A stretch of 64,000 nucleotides of DNA from Paenibacillus phytohabitans (GCF_013141775.1 NZ_WHOB01000069.1:124001-188000); one strand, 5' to 3'. Numbered from the stretch's first letter, positions 51,518-59,499 are shown. Numbers and translations are program-made. Notes: generated by a model from the letters alone, not told the origin.

Positions 51518-51922
51518 TTATGATTCCTCCTTATCTCAAACATTCTTCCGTTATTATAACTACCCTGTATAACCTGAACTTCAGAGACTAACGACACTGA
51601 CTAAAATCCTGCACGAAATACATCATTTCCGGCAGAATATCGAGTATATTCGAAAATTGTTGTAGAAAAAGCAGCATTTCCCTGTGTTTGAGCCGCTATG
51701 CGTGGTCGATTCTTGTATTTCATACAACAATCCTTACGAATTACCTTGGATCAATACATATAGGTTGCAATTTGTACAACATTGAGGACTTGTTCGGTTC
51801 GGGTAATCTTGCCGTGTCTGCTGCAGCCCGCAATATTATTTCACAGGGGGTAAAAAAATAGTACATGATTTATGTTGCATTTACAACAATAAATCCTGTA
51901 GAGAGAAGTGAAATTTCAATAC

Positions 51923-51940
51923 ATGAAAAATTCACATTAG
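51923..51940 (+). repeat. Dispersed 18-bp motif, copy 2
   Basis: ATGAAAAATTCACATTAG, preceded by TTTCAATAC. First of four copies in the gap before the RTP-like gene. The upstream stretch 51540-51900 has no gene; it contains ATTGTTGTAG- and TTGTACAAC-like words that may be decayed repeats. Confidence 0.65.
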
Positions 51941-52171
51941 AAACTCCAGCATTAAAAAGAAGTAAAGTAACAAACAAAGAAAGAAACAAAGAATACAAAC
52001 AGACAAGGGAAGCAGACGAGAAAGACATACAAAGAAAATCCGATGAGAAAAACACACAAACTAAAACCGGCTAAGTAACACACAAACAAAAACTGACCAA
52101 AAAAGCACACAAACAAAAACAAATGAAATAAAAGGAAGGACGGAATCAGATGGATAAAACAATTCAATATA

Positions 52172-52303
52172 GAGCAGCAGAAGAGCAGCAGAGGATCAAT
52201 AAAAGAGCAACAACAGAGCAACAAAAGAGGAATAGAAGACCAATAGAAGACCAATAGAAGACCAATAGAAGACCAAGAAAAGAGGGGCAGAAGACCAAGA
52301 AAA
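52172..52303. repeat. 11-bp tandem array A (12 units)
   Basis: Consecutive 11-mers from GAGCAGCAGAA through three perfect GACCAATAGAA units (238-270 of this block, that is 52238-52270) to GACCAAGAAAA. All units start GA and carry CA at positions 4-5 in most cases. Confidence 0.85.
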
Positions 52304-52437
52304 ACAGACCAAGAACACACACAAACTAAACCCGGCTAATTAAAACACAAAAATAAAAACCGACCAAAATAGCACATAGACAAAAACAAATGAAATAAAA
52401 GAAGGACGAAATCAGATGGATAAAATAACTCAATGTA

Positions 52438-52580
52438 GACCAGCAGAAGACCAGTGGTAGACCAGTAGTAGACCAACAGAAGACCAGCAGAAGACCAGTG
52501 GTAGACCAGTAGTAGACCAACAGAACACCAGCAGAAGACCAGCAGAAGACCAACAGAACACCAGTAGAAGATCAACAGAA
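52438..52580. repeat. 11-bp tandem array B (13 units, 44-bp superperiod)
   Basis: Thirteen units of the form (G/C)A(C/T)CARYRGWA. The first four (GACCAGCAGAA, GACCAGTGGTA, GACCAGTAGTA, GACCAACAGAA) are repeated exactly in the next four (52438-52481 and 52482-52525), giving a 44-bp higher-order repeat. Confidence 0.9.
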
Positions 52581-52625
52581 GACCAAAGAACAAACCAAAA
52601 ATCCTGTTGATATAATATCACTATG

Positions 52626-52642
52626 TGAAAAATTCATAATAG
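52626..52642 (+). repeat. Dispersed motif, copy 3
   Basis: TGAAAAATTCATAATAG preceded by CACTATG; same orientation as the other copies. Confidence 0.7.
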
Positions 52643-52723
52643 TTTGATAAAATTAAACAAACTCAACATCTATATTTACTTTTTTAGATGCTCAATAATA
52701 GATCACTATAAATAAACTCCCAA

Positions 52724-52740
52724 ATGAAAAAATCATAATG
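52724..52740 (+). repeat. Dispersed motif, copy 4 (divergent)
   Basis: ATGAAAAAATCATAATG, with one substitution in the middle and a changed end. The flank GATCACTATAAATAAA at 52701 resembles the flank of copy 3. Confidence 0.5.
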
Positions 52741-52838
52741 AATAAGTCCAGTCAGTAGGGGATCAAGATGGAACTGACCAATTGTATATTTCGTCACCCT
52801 GATTTTGGCGGTCTCTTCATGACTAATCCACATGTAAT

Positions 52839-53017
52839 GCGGACTGAGATTCCGCTAACCTGTTAATTCTGGCTAAATACAGGGGGATGCGGACTGAGAT
52901 TCCGTTAAGCATTCTGAAATGCCCCGATTTACACTCAAATGAACAAGATAACGGAATCTCAGTCCGTTTCAGCCTTATAAAGTGGGTTTTCAGCGAAATA
53001 ACGATTTCTCAGTCCGC
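52839..53017. repeat. 179-bp four-box dispersed element, copy 2
   Basis: Direct boxes at 52839 (GCGGACTGAGATTCCGCTA) and 52889 (GCGGACTGAGATTCCGTTA), inverted boxes at 52949-52966 (TAACGGAATCTCAGTCCG) and 52999-53017 (ending TCTCAGTCCGC). Total length and all internal distances equal those of the copy at 37537-37715. Confidence 0.9.
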
Positions 53018-53074
53018 TTGAGCAAGCAAGGGCAATTGGCCGCACTGACCCCAGACATTCTGCGAATTCAACAC

Positions 53075-53092
53075 ATGAAAAATTCACAATAG
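53075..53092 (+). repeat. Dispersed motif, copy 5
   Basis: ATGAAAAATTCACAATAG preceded by ATTCAACAC, a flank close to that of copy 2. It lies 316 bp before the RTP-like gene. Confidence 0.7.
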
Positions 53093-53239
53093 CAATACAA
53101 AAAAATACCACCGCGTACCTACCTACCCATATTCCTTAAACCAAACTAGCCACGTACCTATCAAACTTTTCGAACCGGAAAAAGGAACCTTTAATTCAAA
53201 CCCTTCCGATATCCTGAATTTTTACTTGGGCATTACTTG

Positions 53240-53269
53240 TTGTGAATGATGGGAAATAGGGCTTATACT
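53240..53269 (+). promoter_or_regulatory. Probable promoter of the RTP-like gene
   Basis: TTGTGA (53240-53245), 18-bp spacer, TATACT (53264-53269). The 115-bp leader contains direct repeats ATCAAACAATCCAT at about 53335-53365 that could be a protein-binding site. Confidence 0.5.
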
Positions 53270-53390
53270 AGGGATACAAGTAAGTTAAAACAAACTGTAA
53301 ACAACCCTATCAAAGAAATCATATCAAACAAATCTATCAAACAATCCATATCAAACAATCCATATCAAAAAAACACCCAGGAGGTGTCCT

Positions 53391-53750
53391 ATGGCGTTTA
53401 TGATTGCCCAGCGGGCGTTTATAAAGGTATATCTGATTACGATGGTGGAACAGCACAAAGGGTACGGTTATCAGATGCTGGAGGATCTGCGGAGGGATTT
53501 CAAAGCGTATGGGTATTCTCCTCCCCAAAGTGAAATTTACCGGGCGCTGCATGAATTAGTGCAGCAGGGGATACTTTACCGCACGAAGCAGCTAAAGGGC
53601 AGTGATCCCAAAGTCGATTTTCAGGAGATTGTCCTATACCATTTCACTGCTGACGGGGAGGAGAAGGCCAAGCTGTACAAAAAACAGGTGAAGACTGATC
53701 TGGACCGCTGTCTGGGGATACTGAATAAGGCAGTAGCAGACAACTTCTGA
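53391..53750 (+). CDS. rtp: Replication terminator protein (RTP) homologue
   Basis: A 119-residue winged-helix protein that matches, as I recall it, B. subtilis RTP along its length: QRAFIKVYLITMVEQ (QRAFLKLYMITMTEQ in RTP), EIYRALHELVQQGIL (EVYRSLHELLDDGIL), EIVLYHF (EVVLYQF), LYKKQVKTDLDRC (LYKKQLKVELDRC) and final ADNF (SDNF). RTP dimers bind Ter sites and stop replication forks from one side. ATG 53391 has AGGAGGTG at ideal distance. The family overlaps PadR-like regulators, so a purely transcriptional role is possible. Four copies of an 18-bp motif lie in the 1.5 kb upstream. Confidence 0.85.
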   Translation: MAFMIAQRAFIKVYLITMVEQHKGYGYQMLEDLRRDFKAYGYSPPQSEIYRALHELVQQGILYRTKQLKGSDPKVDFQEIVLYHFTADGEEKAKLYKKQVKTDLDRCLGILNKAVADNF

Positions 53751-53784
53751 AGCTAATCTATTGATCCGTCATTCCGCCCGTAGC

Positions 53785-54348
53785 TCAGGAATCCTCTTCT
53801 TCAGTATCCTGACCCGGAGGGGTGACAGGTGAGCTTGCACTGCCGTAATCCTCGACAGCTTCCCATGCTCCGGCGTCATCGAATCTCCCGCTATGCTCCT
53901 GCCGTCCCTGGCCCGCGCCGGAAGGCGGCGGAGTCATGACTTCTTCTTCCACGGGACGCACGTCTGAATTCCGGCTGGACGGTGCATACTCAACGGCGTA
54001 ACGGGTGTAGGGGATGGCTTCAAGACGTTCATAAGGAATCTCTTGCTTGCTGATTTCACAGATTCCATAAGTACCGTCTTCGATCCGCTGAAGGGCAGCT
54101 TCGATATCGGTTAATTCTTCGGATAGTGAAGTGTTGATGGACAGGTCGCGGCTGCGTTCAAACGTTTCGGTTCCTGTATCGGCAGGGTGGTTATCGACAG
54201 AAGAGAGTTCTCCCGTAGAGAGTGTGAGTGAATCGCCCAGCAGGCTGTCTTCAGCCCCATTGCTGGAGAAATGCTGTTCCAGTTCTGTTCTGCGCTCCTC
54301 AAGTAGCTGCTGGAGCTTAGTCAACTCTGATTTTGTTAAGTGGCTCAT
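53785..54348 (-). CDS. YteA-like TraR/DksA family protein
   Basis: A 187-residue protein. The N-terminal coiled coil (LTKSELTKLQQLLEERRTEL) and IEAALQRIEDGTYGICEIS are typical of DksA/TraR and B. subtilis YteA. Only one of the four zinc cysteines remains (GICEISKQEIPYERLEAIPY), the usual state in YteA. The tail is acidic and proline/glycine-rich (TPPPSGAGQGRQEH). In YteA-type proteins a sporulation link is reported. It converges on the RTP-like gene, 34 bases apart, with no visible terminator between. Confidence 0.82.
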   Translation of the reverse strand: MSHLTKSELTKLQQLLEERRTELEQHFSSNGAEDSLLGDSLTLSTGELSSVDNHPADTGTETFERSRDLSINTSLSEELTDIEAALQRIEDGTYGICEISKQEIPYERLEAIPYTRYAVEYAPSSRNSDVRPVEEEVMTPPPSGAGQGRQEHSGRFDDAGAWEAVEDYGSASSPVTPPGQDTEEEDS

Positions 54349-54465
54349 CGGGTCATCTTCCTTTCGGGTGTACGTAGTGGTTATACTGTTGTAATCTTTC
54401 CTTACCCTATTGTCCCAGAGTGCAATCAGCAGGCTCCGTTCTGCTGAAATGCAACTTTAGTGATG

Positions 54466-54494
54466 TTTTCAGGTTGCTTTCACCCTGTTATAAT
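54466..54494 (+). promoter_or_regulatory. SigA promoter for the DivIVA-like gene
   Basis: TTTTCA (54466-54471), 17-bp spacer, perfect TATAAT (54489-54494), 45 bases before the start codon. Confidence 0.65.
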
Positions 54495-54538
54495 AATTAC
54501 TGCCGGATGAATGCAGCATAACTTTGGAGGTTACTTAA

Positions 54539-54922
54539 ATGGACGAACATATGAAACGCCGGTTGGACAAGCAAAGAAAGCTGTTCAGCCAGCTCGGAAT
54601 TACTCTGGATGCACTTACTATTCATGAGAAGGAATTCAGCATGAAGCTTCGCGGTTACGATGCCGAGGAAGTGGATACGTTTCTGGATAGTGTAATTAAG
54701 GATTATGAGCGGTTCTATGCTACCATTGCCGATCTGATGGACAAGTGGCAGGAGCAGCAGATTGAAATGAAGGAGTTGAAGGCCGAGACCAAGGCAGCAA
54801 CAGCACCTGCTCCGGTTATCAAAGGGATCGATCCGCTGGATTTGGAAGAAATTATTATTAAACTGGAAGCCAATGTACGGCAGCTCAAGGACAGATTACC
54901 GCGCACAGAAGGATATTTGTAG
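54539..54922 (+). CDS. DivIVA/GpsB-like protein
   Basis: A 127-residue protein. LTIHEKEFSMKLRGYDAEEV followed by DTFLDSVIKDYERFY is the membrane-binding N-terminal domain of DivIVA/GpsB proteins. A coiled coil follows, and a short C-terminal helix (LEEIIIKLEANVRQLKDRLP) resembles the GpsB C-terminal trimer segment (ILKRLSNLEKHVF). It likely coordinates wall synthesis at division. An N-terminal extension of about 24 residues (MDEHMKRRLDKQRKLFSQLG) is longer than in GpsB. The ribosome site is GGAGGTTACTTAA. Confidence 0.82.
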   Translation: MDEHMKRRLDKQRKLFSQLGITLDALTIHEKEFSMKLRGYDAEEVDTFLDSVIKDYERFYATIADLMDKWQEQQIEMKELKAETKAATAPAPVIKGIDPLDLEEIIIKLEANVRQLKDRLPRTEGYL

Positions 54923-55007
54923 GGCTGCACACCGGGAAACCGGTCTACTTGTTAACCTTCACTCCAGCCTTTACAATTATAGGGAATGCAGTATATTATA
55001 ACGCAAG

Positions 55008-57764
55008 ATGGGGGTTGGACCATTGCCGGAGAAGCATGCGTGGAGCTTGAAGATCCGTGGCAAAATCGCACTTGGATATGTCATCATTTTATTAATGCTG
55101 GGACTGTTTCTGGTTATCGTCTCCAACAGGATTACCAGCCTGGAGAAAGAAACCGTGTTTCTGAGTGACCATGATATCGAGGTTCATGAACTTACATATC
55201 AAATTGAAAAAAATGTACTGGATATGGAGACCGGGCAAAGGGGATACGCCCTTACCGGGGACGAGTCTTACCTGGAGCCATATAACAACGGTCTTGTAGA
55301 GTGGCGGATTAATTTCGCGAAGCTAAACGGTCTGATTATAGATAATCCGGAGCAAGTGGGGAACCTGAATAACATTTCAGATAATATTGAGAAATGGATC
55401 GATGAGGCCGGCCAATATGTGGTTGATCTGAAGCGGAATGGCCAGAATGAGACTGTAAGTGCTTTTTTTCGCAATGACGCAGGTAAAATTGTAATCGATG
55501 CGATTCGCTCGCAATCCGATTACTTCCGCGATATTGAACGCACGCTTACCAATGAGCGTATAAGCAATCTTAAAGACAGCAACCATAAGCTGCTCATTAC
55601 GATGTACATTCTTTGGGGTCTCGTTGCCTTATTAGCCTCACTCATTACCTATCTGCTCTCAGCCAGCATTGTGAATCCTTTGCACAGTGTGATCCGGGCC
55701 ATTAACGAAATAGCCAGCGGAGGGAATAAGTCAGAGCGAATCAAAGTGAAGACGTTCGACGAGATCTATGAATTGGGAGAAGCGACCAATGGCCTGCTGG
55801 ACACTGTGCAGCGGGATCAGTGGAACAGTGAACAGCTTACTTCGATGTCCATTGCACTGCAGGAAACGACGGATATGGCTGCTTTGTGCCGGATCTTTAT
55901 CAACCGCCTGTCGCTGATGCTGGAAATGCAGTACGCCACTATATTTGTGCTTAACCGGGATGAGCTTTTTGAGCGGATGTACTCCTATGCTGGAGCCGAG
56001 AACAAAGAAGCCCGTTTAAGCGGAGATCTCGTTCAGCCTGGAGCGGGTTTGATTGGCCAGTGCGCATTGGATCAGCGGGTTAACATTATCGAGCATCTGC
56101 CGGAGGATTATGTTTATATCTCTTCCGGGCTGGGCAGGACGGCTCCGCGGTTTGCGGTTATTGCTCCGATTGTTTTTGAGAACAAGACGGTAGCGGTGCT
56201 GGAGGTTGCTGCGCTTACCCGGTGGGCGCCTTATCATTTCGAGCTGCTGAATGAATTGCTGCAAATGATGGGCGTGACCGTCAATTCCGTGATGACCCGG
56301 ATGGAGATTCAGAAGCTCCTGCATGATTCACAGGTTATGAATGAAGAACTGCAGGTGCAATCCGAAGAGCTGCAGGTGCAGTCGGAGGAGCTTCAGGTAC
56401 AGACTGAGGAGCTGCAGAACCAGACCAGTGAATTGCTGACAGTGAATAAGGAGCTTGAGGATCAGAAGTCTGTGGCAGAGAACGCAGCAATAGAGCTGGA
56501 GCGGTACAATGAACAGCTTGAGCTAAGCTCCCGCTATAAATCGGAGTTTCTGGCCAATATGTCACACGAACTGCGCACACCGCTCAATAGCATGCTGATT
56601 CTCTCACAGCTGCTTACGGAGAACCGCAATCATACATTGACAGAAGAAGAACAGGGGTACGCCTCTGTGATTTACAATTCCGGCAGTGATTTGCTGAGTA
56701 TGATTAATGATATTCTTGATCTCTCCAAGGTGGAGGCCGGCAAAATGCTGGTGGAAATGGATGCCGTTAATCTTACAGAGCTGCCGTCCCTGCTGCAGGG
56801 TTATTTCGGTAAGCTCGCTGAGGGAAGGAATTTAGAATTTGAGGTGAACATTGGCGCGGGGGTTCCTGATCTGTTCTTCACCGATGAAATGAGGATGCAC
56901 CAGATCCTGCGTAATCTGCTATCCAATGCATTCAAATTCACACAGCATGGTTCAGTCTCTGTCGATGTCCACAAGCTGGATTCCTACTCGGATATGAATT
57001 ACGCCTTGAATGAATCCTTACTGTCCTTTGCTGTAAAAGATACGGGTATCGGCATTTCGGCGGAGAACCGCGAACTGATCTTTGAGGCCTTCCGTCAGGC
57101 TGACGGGACGACTGCGCGCAGATTCGGAGGAACCGGATTAGGGCTATCCATCTCGCTACAGTTGGCTAAGCTGCTGGGCGGACATATCAGTCTGGAGAGT
57201 GAAGAGGGTGCAGGCAGCACGTTCACGCTCTATCTTCCATGCCGTGAGCTGGACAGCGGGGAAGAGCCAGATAGCCTCCTGGGGCAGACCCAGGCTGCAG
57301 CAGCGTCTGAACAGGCAGAGTCTGCCGGGCGTGAGACGCAGGTTAACAGCAAGGATTTACTGTTTGAAAAGGAGTTCCAGAAGCTTCAGGGCAGAACTGT
57401 GCTGATTGTAGATGATGATGCACGTAATATTTTTGCACTGCAGAAGGGCCTGGAGCCTTATGAAATGAATATCCTCACTGCCCAGACAGGTTACGAGTGT
57501 CTGCAGATGGTCAGAGAACAGCCTGACTTGGATATTGTATTGCTTGACATCATGATGCCGAATCTCGATGGCTACGATACCTTATCGATTATCCGGGAGG
57601 AACTATTACTCACAGAGCTTCCGATCATTGCGATTTCAGCCAAGACTATGAAGGAAGACCGTGAACGGTGTCTGACTGCAGGAGCATCAGATTTCATAAG
57701 CAAACCTGTAGTAATGAAAGATGTAGTCACCCGGATGTGCCGGTGGATACAGGAACGGGCTTAA
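55008..57764 (+). CDS. Hybrid sensor histidine kinase (CHASE3-HAMP-GAF-HisKA-HATPase-REC)
   Basis: A 918-residue protein. Membrane helix about 23-40 (IILLMLGLFLVIVSN), CHASE3-like sensor (LDMETGQRGYALTGDESYLE) to about 190, second membrane helix near 198-220, HAMP to 275, GAF domain about 285-430, a coiled coil with QVQSEELQVQSEELQ repeats, HisKA with H520 in SHELRTPLNSML, HATPase (NLLSNAFKFT, DTGIGI, GTGLGLSIS), and a C-terminal receiver with D847 in IVLLDIMMPNLDGYD. ATG 55008 is uncertain; TTG 55023 after GGGGGTTGG is possible. No separate output regulator lies nearby. Confidence 0.93.
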   Translation: MGVGPLPEKHAWSLKIRGKIALGYVIILLMLGLFLVIVSNRITSLEKETVFLSDHDIEVHELTYQIEKNVLDMETGQRGYALTGDESYLEPYNNGLVEWRINFAKLNGLIIDNPEQVGNLNNISDNIEKWIDEAGQYVVDLKRNGQNETVSAFFRNDAGKIVIDAIRSQSDYFRDIERTLTNERISNLKDSNHKLLITMYILWGLVALLASLITYLLSASIVNPLHSVIRAINEIASGGNKSERIKVKTFDEIYELGEATNGLLDTVQRDQWNSEQLTSMSIALQETTDMAALCRIFINRLSLMLEMQYATIFVLNRDELFERMYSYAGAENKEARLSGDLVQPGAGLIGQCALDQRVNIIEHLPEDYVYISSGLGRTAPRFAVIAPIVFENKTVAVLEVAALTRWAPYHFELLNELLQMMGVTVNSVMTRMEIQKLLHDSQVMNEELQVQSEELQVQSEELQVQTEELQNQTSELLTVNKELEDQKSVAENAAIELERYNEQLELSSRYKSEFLANMSHELRTPLNSMLILSQLLTENRNHTLTEEEQGYASVIYNSGSDLLSMINDILDLSKVEAGKMLVEMDAVNLTELPSLLQGYFGKLAEGRNLEFEVNIGAGVPDLFFTDEMRMHQILRNLLSNAFKFTQHGSVSVDVHKLDSYSDMNYALNESLLSFAVKDTGIGISAENRELIFEAFRQADGTTARRFGGTGLGLSISLQLAKLLGGHISLESEEGAGSTFTLYLPCRELDSGEEPDSLLGQTQAAAASEQAESAGRETQVNSKDLLFEKEFQKLQGRTVLIVDDDARNIFALQKGLEPYEMNILTAQTGYECLQMVREQPDLDIVLLDIMMPNLDGYDTLSIIREELLLTELPIIAISAKTMKEDRERCLTAGASDFISKPVVMKDVVTRMCRWIQERA

Positions 57765-57780
57765 TAAAGCATACAACTGA

Positions 57781-57828
57781 AGAGTCAGGCAAGAACTCCT
57801 TCTAGAGAGCTCTGTCTGACTCTTTTTT
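57781..57828 (+). terminator. Terminator after hybrid kinase
   Basis: AGAGTCAG / CTGACTCT outer stem with a long partly paired loop and a T6 run. Confidence 0.88.
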
Positions 57829-57932
57829 ATACGAAATTAAGGGATTATTATGCATAAATACTGAATAATGGTGCAGACTACAACGATACAGCCAGACCGG
57901 CAGGGGCAAAACTTGACTTTTCGAAAAAGCCA

Positions 57933-57983
57933 TTGACGGAATACAAGGTATGATTTATTATGAGATCATAAATGATCATTTAT
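57933..57983 (+). promoter_or_regulatory. PTS operon promoter and 16-bp palindrome
   Basis: TTGACG (57933-57938), 17-bp spacer, TATTAT (57956-57961). Seven bases further is the perfect palindrome ATAAATGATCATTTAT (57968-57983), at about the transcription start, so an operator is likely besides the antitermination control below. No cre-like site was seen. Confidence 0.75.
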
Positions 57984-57990
57984 ATGCAAG

Positions 57991-58062
57991 TGGCGTGTTA
58001 CCTTAATAGGGCATGAGCCAAGATCTGATCTCATTCGTTTGAGTCAGTCTTGGCTCTTTTTT
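57991..58062 (+). promoter_or_regulatory. RAT antiterminator/terminator leader for GlcT
   Basis: GGCGTGTTAC and GGGCATGAG (57992-58017) match the GlcT-type ribonucleic antiterminator found before ptsG. The 3' part overlaps the left arm of a strong terminator: GAGCCAAGA (58015-58023), inner CTGATCTCA/TGAGTCAG, TCTTGGCTC (58048-58056) and T6. GlcT binding to the RAT would prevent the terminator, so the operon, including glcT itself, is controlled by antitermination. Confidence 0.85.
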
Positions 58063-58101
58063 GTGCGAAAAATCAGGCAATGGACGGAAAGGAGGGAGAA
58101 C

Positions 58102-58968
58102 TTGGCGAGGGAAAATGAACAATTTCAGGTTTTGCGGGTGATTGGAAATAATGTCGTGATGGTTCAAGGAGGCAAGAAAAGCAAGGAATATGTGATTATC
58201 GGCAAGGGCATCGGTTTTGCGCTTAAAGACGCAGGTGTGATTGATGCAGATGATCCCCGGATTGAGAAGCTGTTTCGGCTGGAGGACCGGGAGGAATGGA
58301 GCCAGTATCAGATTCTGCTGGAAGACATAGATCCCAAGGTCATGAGGATTACGGATGAGATTATTTCGGATATCGCCCGTGAGTTTCCCGGCAAGTTAAA
58401 CGACAAGATCTATTTGGCGCTCCCCAGCCATATCCAGTTCACCATATTCCGCTTGCGGAGCGGTATGGACATTGTCAATCCGTTCCTTGAGGAAACCCGG
58501 ATGACCTTTCCCAGGGAATTTGAGATCGCTTACAAGGCAGCGGAGAAGATCAGCGCGGAATTCGAGGTGCGGATTCCAGAAGATGAAGTCGGGTTCCTCA
58601 CCTATCACGTATATTCTGCGGTCAGCAATGTGCCGGTTGGTCAGCTGGTCAAAGCCTCTAACATCGTCAGTGATCTGATGGATATGATCCGCAACGAACG
58701 CAATATTATTTTTGAACAGGGCAGTATGAATCATGTCCGGCTGATGGTACACCTGAGATTCTCTATTGAACGGATTCTGCAGGGTTCGCTCATTGATAAT
58801 CCATTCGTGAAGCACATCAAGAAAGAATACAAGGATGAATACAAGCTGGCTCTCAAAATGGGAAAGATCATGCAGGGCAAGCTCGGTGTAGATGTACCGG
58901 AAGAAGAAATATGCTTCCTTGCCATGCATCTGCACCGGTTATTCCAGACCTTAGAGAAAAATAAATAA
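58102..58968 (+). CDS. glcT: PtsGHI-type antiterminator GlcT
   Basis: A 288-residue BglG-family antiterminator. The N-terminal RNA-binding domain (about 1-55) reads FQVLRVIGNNVVMV then EYVIIGKGIGFA; two PRD domains follow with conserved His residues (LALPSHIQFT and FLTYHVYSA in PRD1; VRLMVHLRFSIER and LAMHLHRLFQT in PRD2), the sites phosphorylated by PTS proteins. TTG 58102 follows AAAGGAGGG by 5 bases; the longer frame from 58039 crosses the terminator and is rejected. The gene sits behind its own RAT, giving autoregulation. Confidence 0.93.
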   Translation: MARENEQFQVLRVIGNNVVMVQGGKKSKEYVIIGKGIGFALKDAGVIDADDPRIEKLFRLEDREEWSQYQILLEDIDPKVMRITDEIISDIAREFPGKLNDKIYLALPSHIQFTIFRLRSGMDIVNPFLEETRMTFPREFEIAYKAAEKISAEFEVRIPEDEVGFLTYHVYSAVSNVPVGQLVKASNIVSDLMDMIRNERNIIFEQGSMNHVRLMVHLRFSIERILQGSLIDNPFVKHIKKEYKDEYKLALKMGKIMQGKLGVDVPEEEICFLAMHLHRLFQTLEKNK

Positions 58969-58989
58969 CAGCAGCAAGGAGTGACATTT

Positions 58990-59499
58990 ATGTTTTCCAG
59001 ATGGAAATCCAAAAAAGAAGAGAAACATGCTGAAGCAAGTATTGAGATAACCGCTCCAGTCAGCGGGCAAGCCGTTCCATTAACTGAAGTACCGGATGAG
59101 ACGTTTGCCGGCGGGCATATGGGCAAGGGAATTGCCATAGAACCGACCGAGGGCAGATTAATCGCTCCCTTTGACGGAACAATCGCCCATGTGGTCAAAA
59201 CCAATCACGCACTTATCCTGGAGCATTCCTCCGGTCTGCAGCTCCTGATGCATATTGGGATCGATACGGTCAGCCTGAAGGGAAACGGCTTCGTCAGCAG
59301 TATTGCTACCGGAGATGAAGTGAAAGCAGGCCAGACGCTGATTGAATTCGATCTGGAGGCTATCCGCACCGCCGGATACCGTACCATTACACCGGTCATT
59401 GTGACCAGTAACGCGGAGTATACGCCTGTTGTGGACTTTCATTACGGCTCCGTTACTGCAGGGAAGAACAGTATTCTTACAGTGGCTTCAAAGCTATAA
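58990..59499 (+). CDS. PTS glucose-type EIIA component
   Basis: A 169-residue soluble EIIA of the glucose family, which takes phosphate from HPr. Phosphorylated His88 is in LLMHIGIDTVSLKG; the second active-site His is in NHALILEH. The strand pattern ITAPVSGQAVPLTEVPDETF and RLIAPFDGTI is diagnostic. ATG 58990 follows AAGGAG; GTG 58981 is less likely. A separate EIIA gene complements the EIIBC protein downstream, which lacks an EIIA domain. Confidence 0.93.
   Translation: MFSRWKSKKEEKHAEASIEITAPVSGQAVPLTEVPDETFAGGHMGKGIAIEPTEGRLIAPFDGTIAHVVKTNHALILEHSSGLQLLMHIGIDTVSLKGNGFVSSIATGDEVKAGQTLIEFDLEAIRTAGYRTITPVIVTSNAEYTPVVDFHYGSVTAGKNSILTVASKL

Larger units (their letters stand above)
52064..52600. 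repeat. 265-bp tandem duplication, T-poor plus strand
   Basis: Two blocks match along their length: ACCGGCTAAGTAACACACAA at 52065 versus a close version at 52330, and AATCAGATGGATAAAA at 52144 versus 52410, so an offset of 265-266 bp. Each block ends in an 11-bp repeat array. The plus strand is rich in A, G and C and almost lacks T over several hundred bases, so minus-strand frames encode L/F/W/S-rich repeats with no ribosome site. Confidence 0.85.

Noticed and set aside
51865..52074. Plus-strand 69-residue lysine-rich protein
   Set aside because: Low-complexity composition in an A-rich repeat region; the start has GGGGGTAAAAAA at poor spacing.
51952..52621. Minus-strand hydrophobic L/F/W-rich proteins
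   Set aside because: They mirror the T-poor 11-bp repeats, lack ribosome sites and overlap each other in several frames.
53000..53390. dif recombination site near the RTP-like gene
   Set aside because: I looked for a sequence like the B. subtilis dif site (ATAATATATATTATGTAAAC type) and saw none in the window.
58039..58101. Longer N-terminus of GlcT
   Set aside because: It would be translated from within the terminator, and TTG 58102 has an excellent ribosome site.
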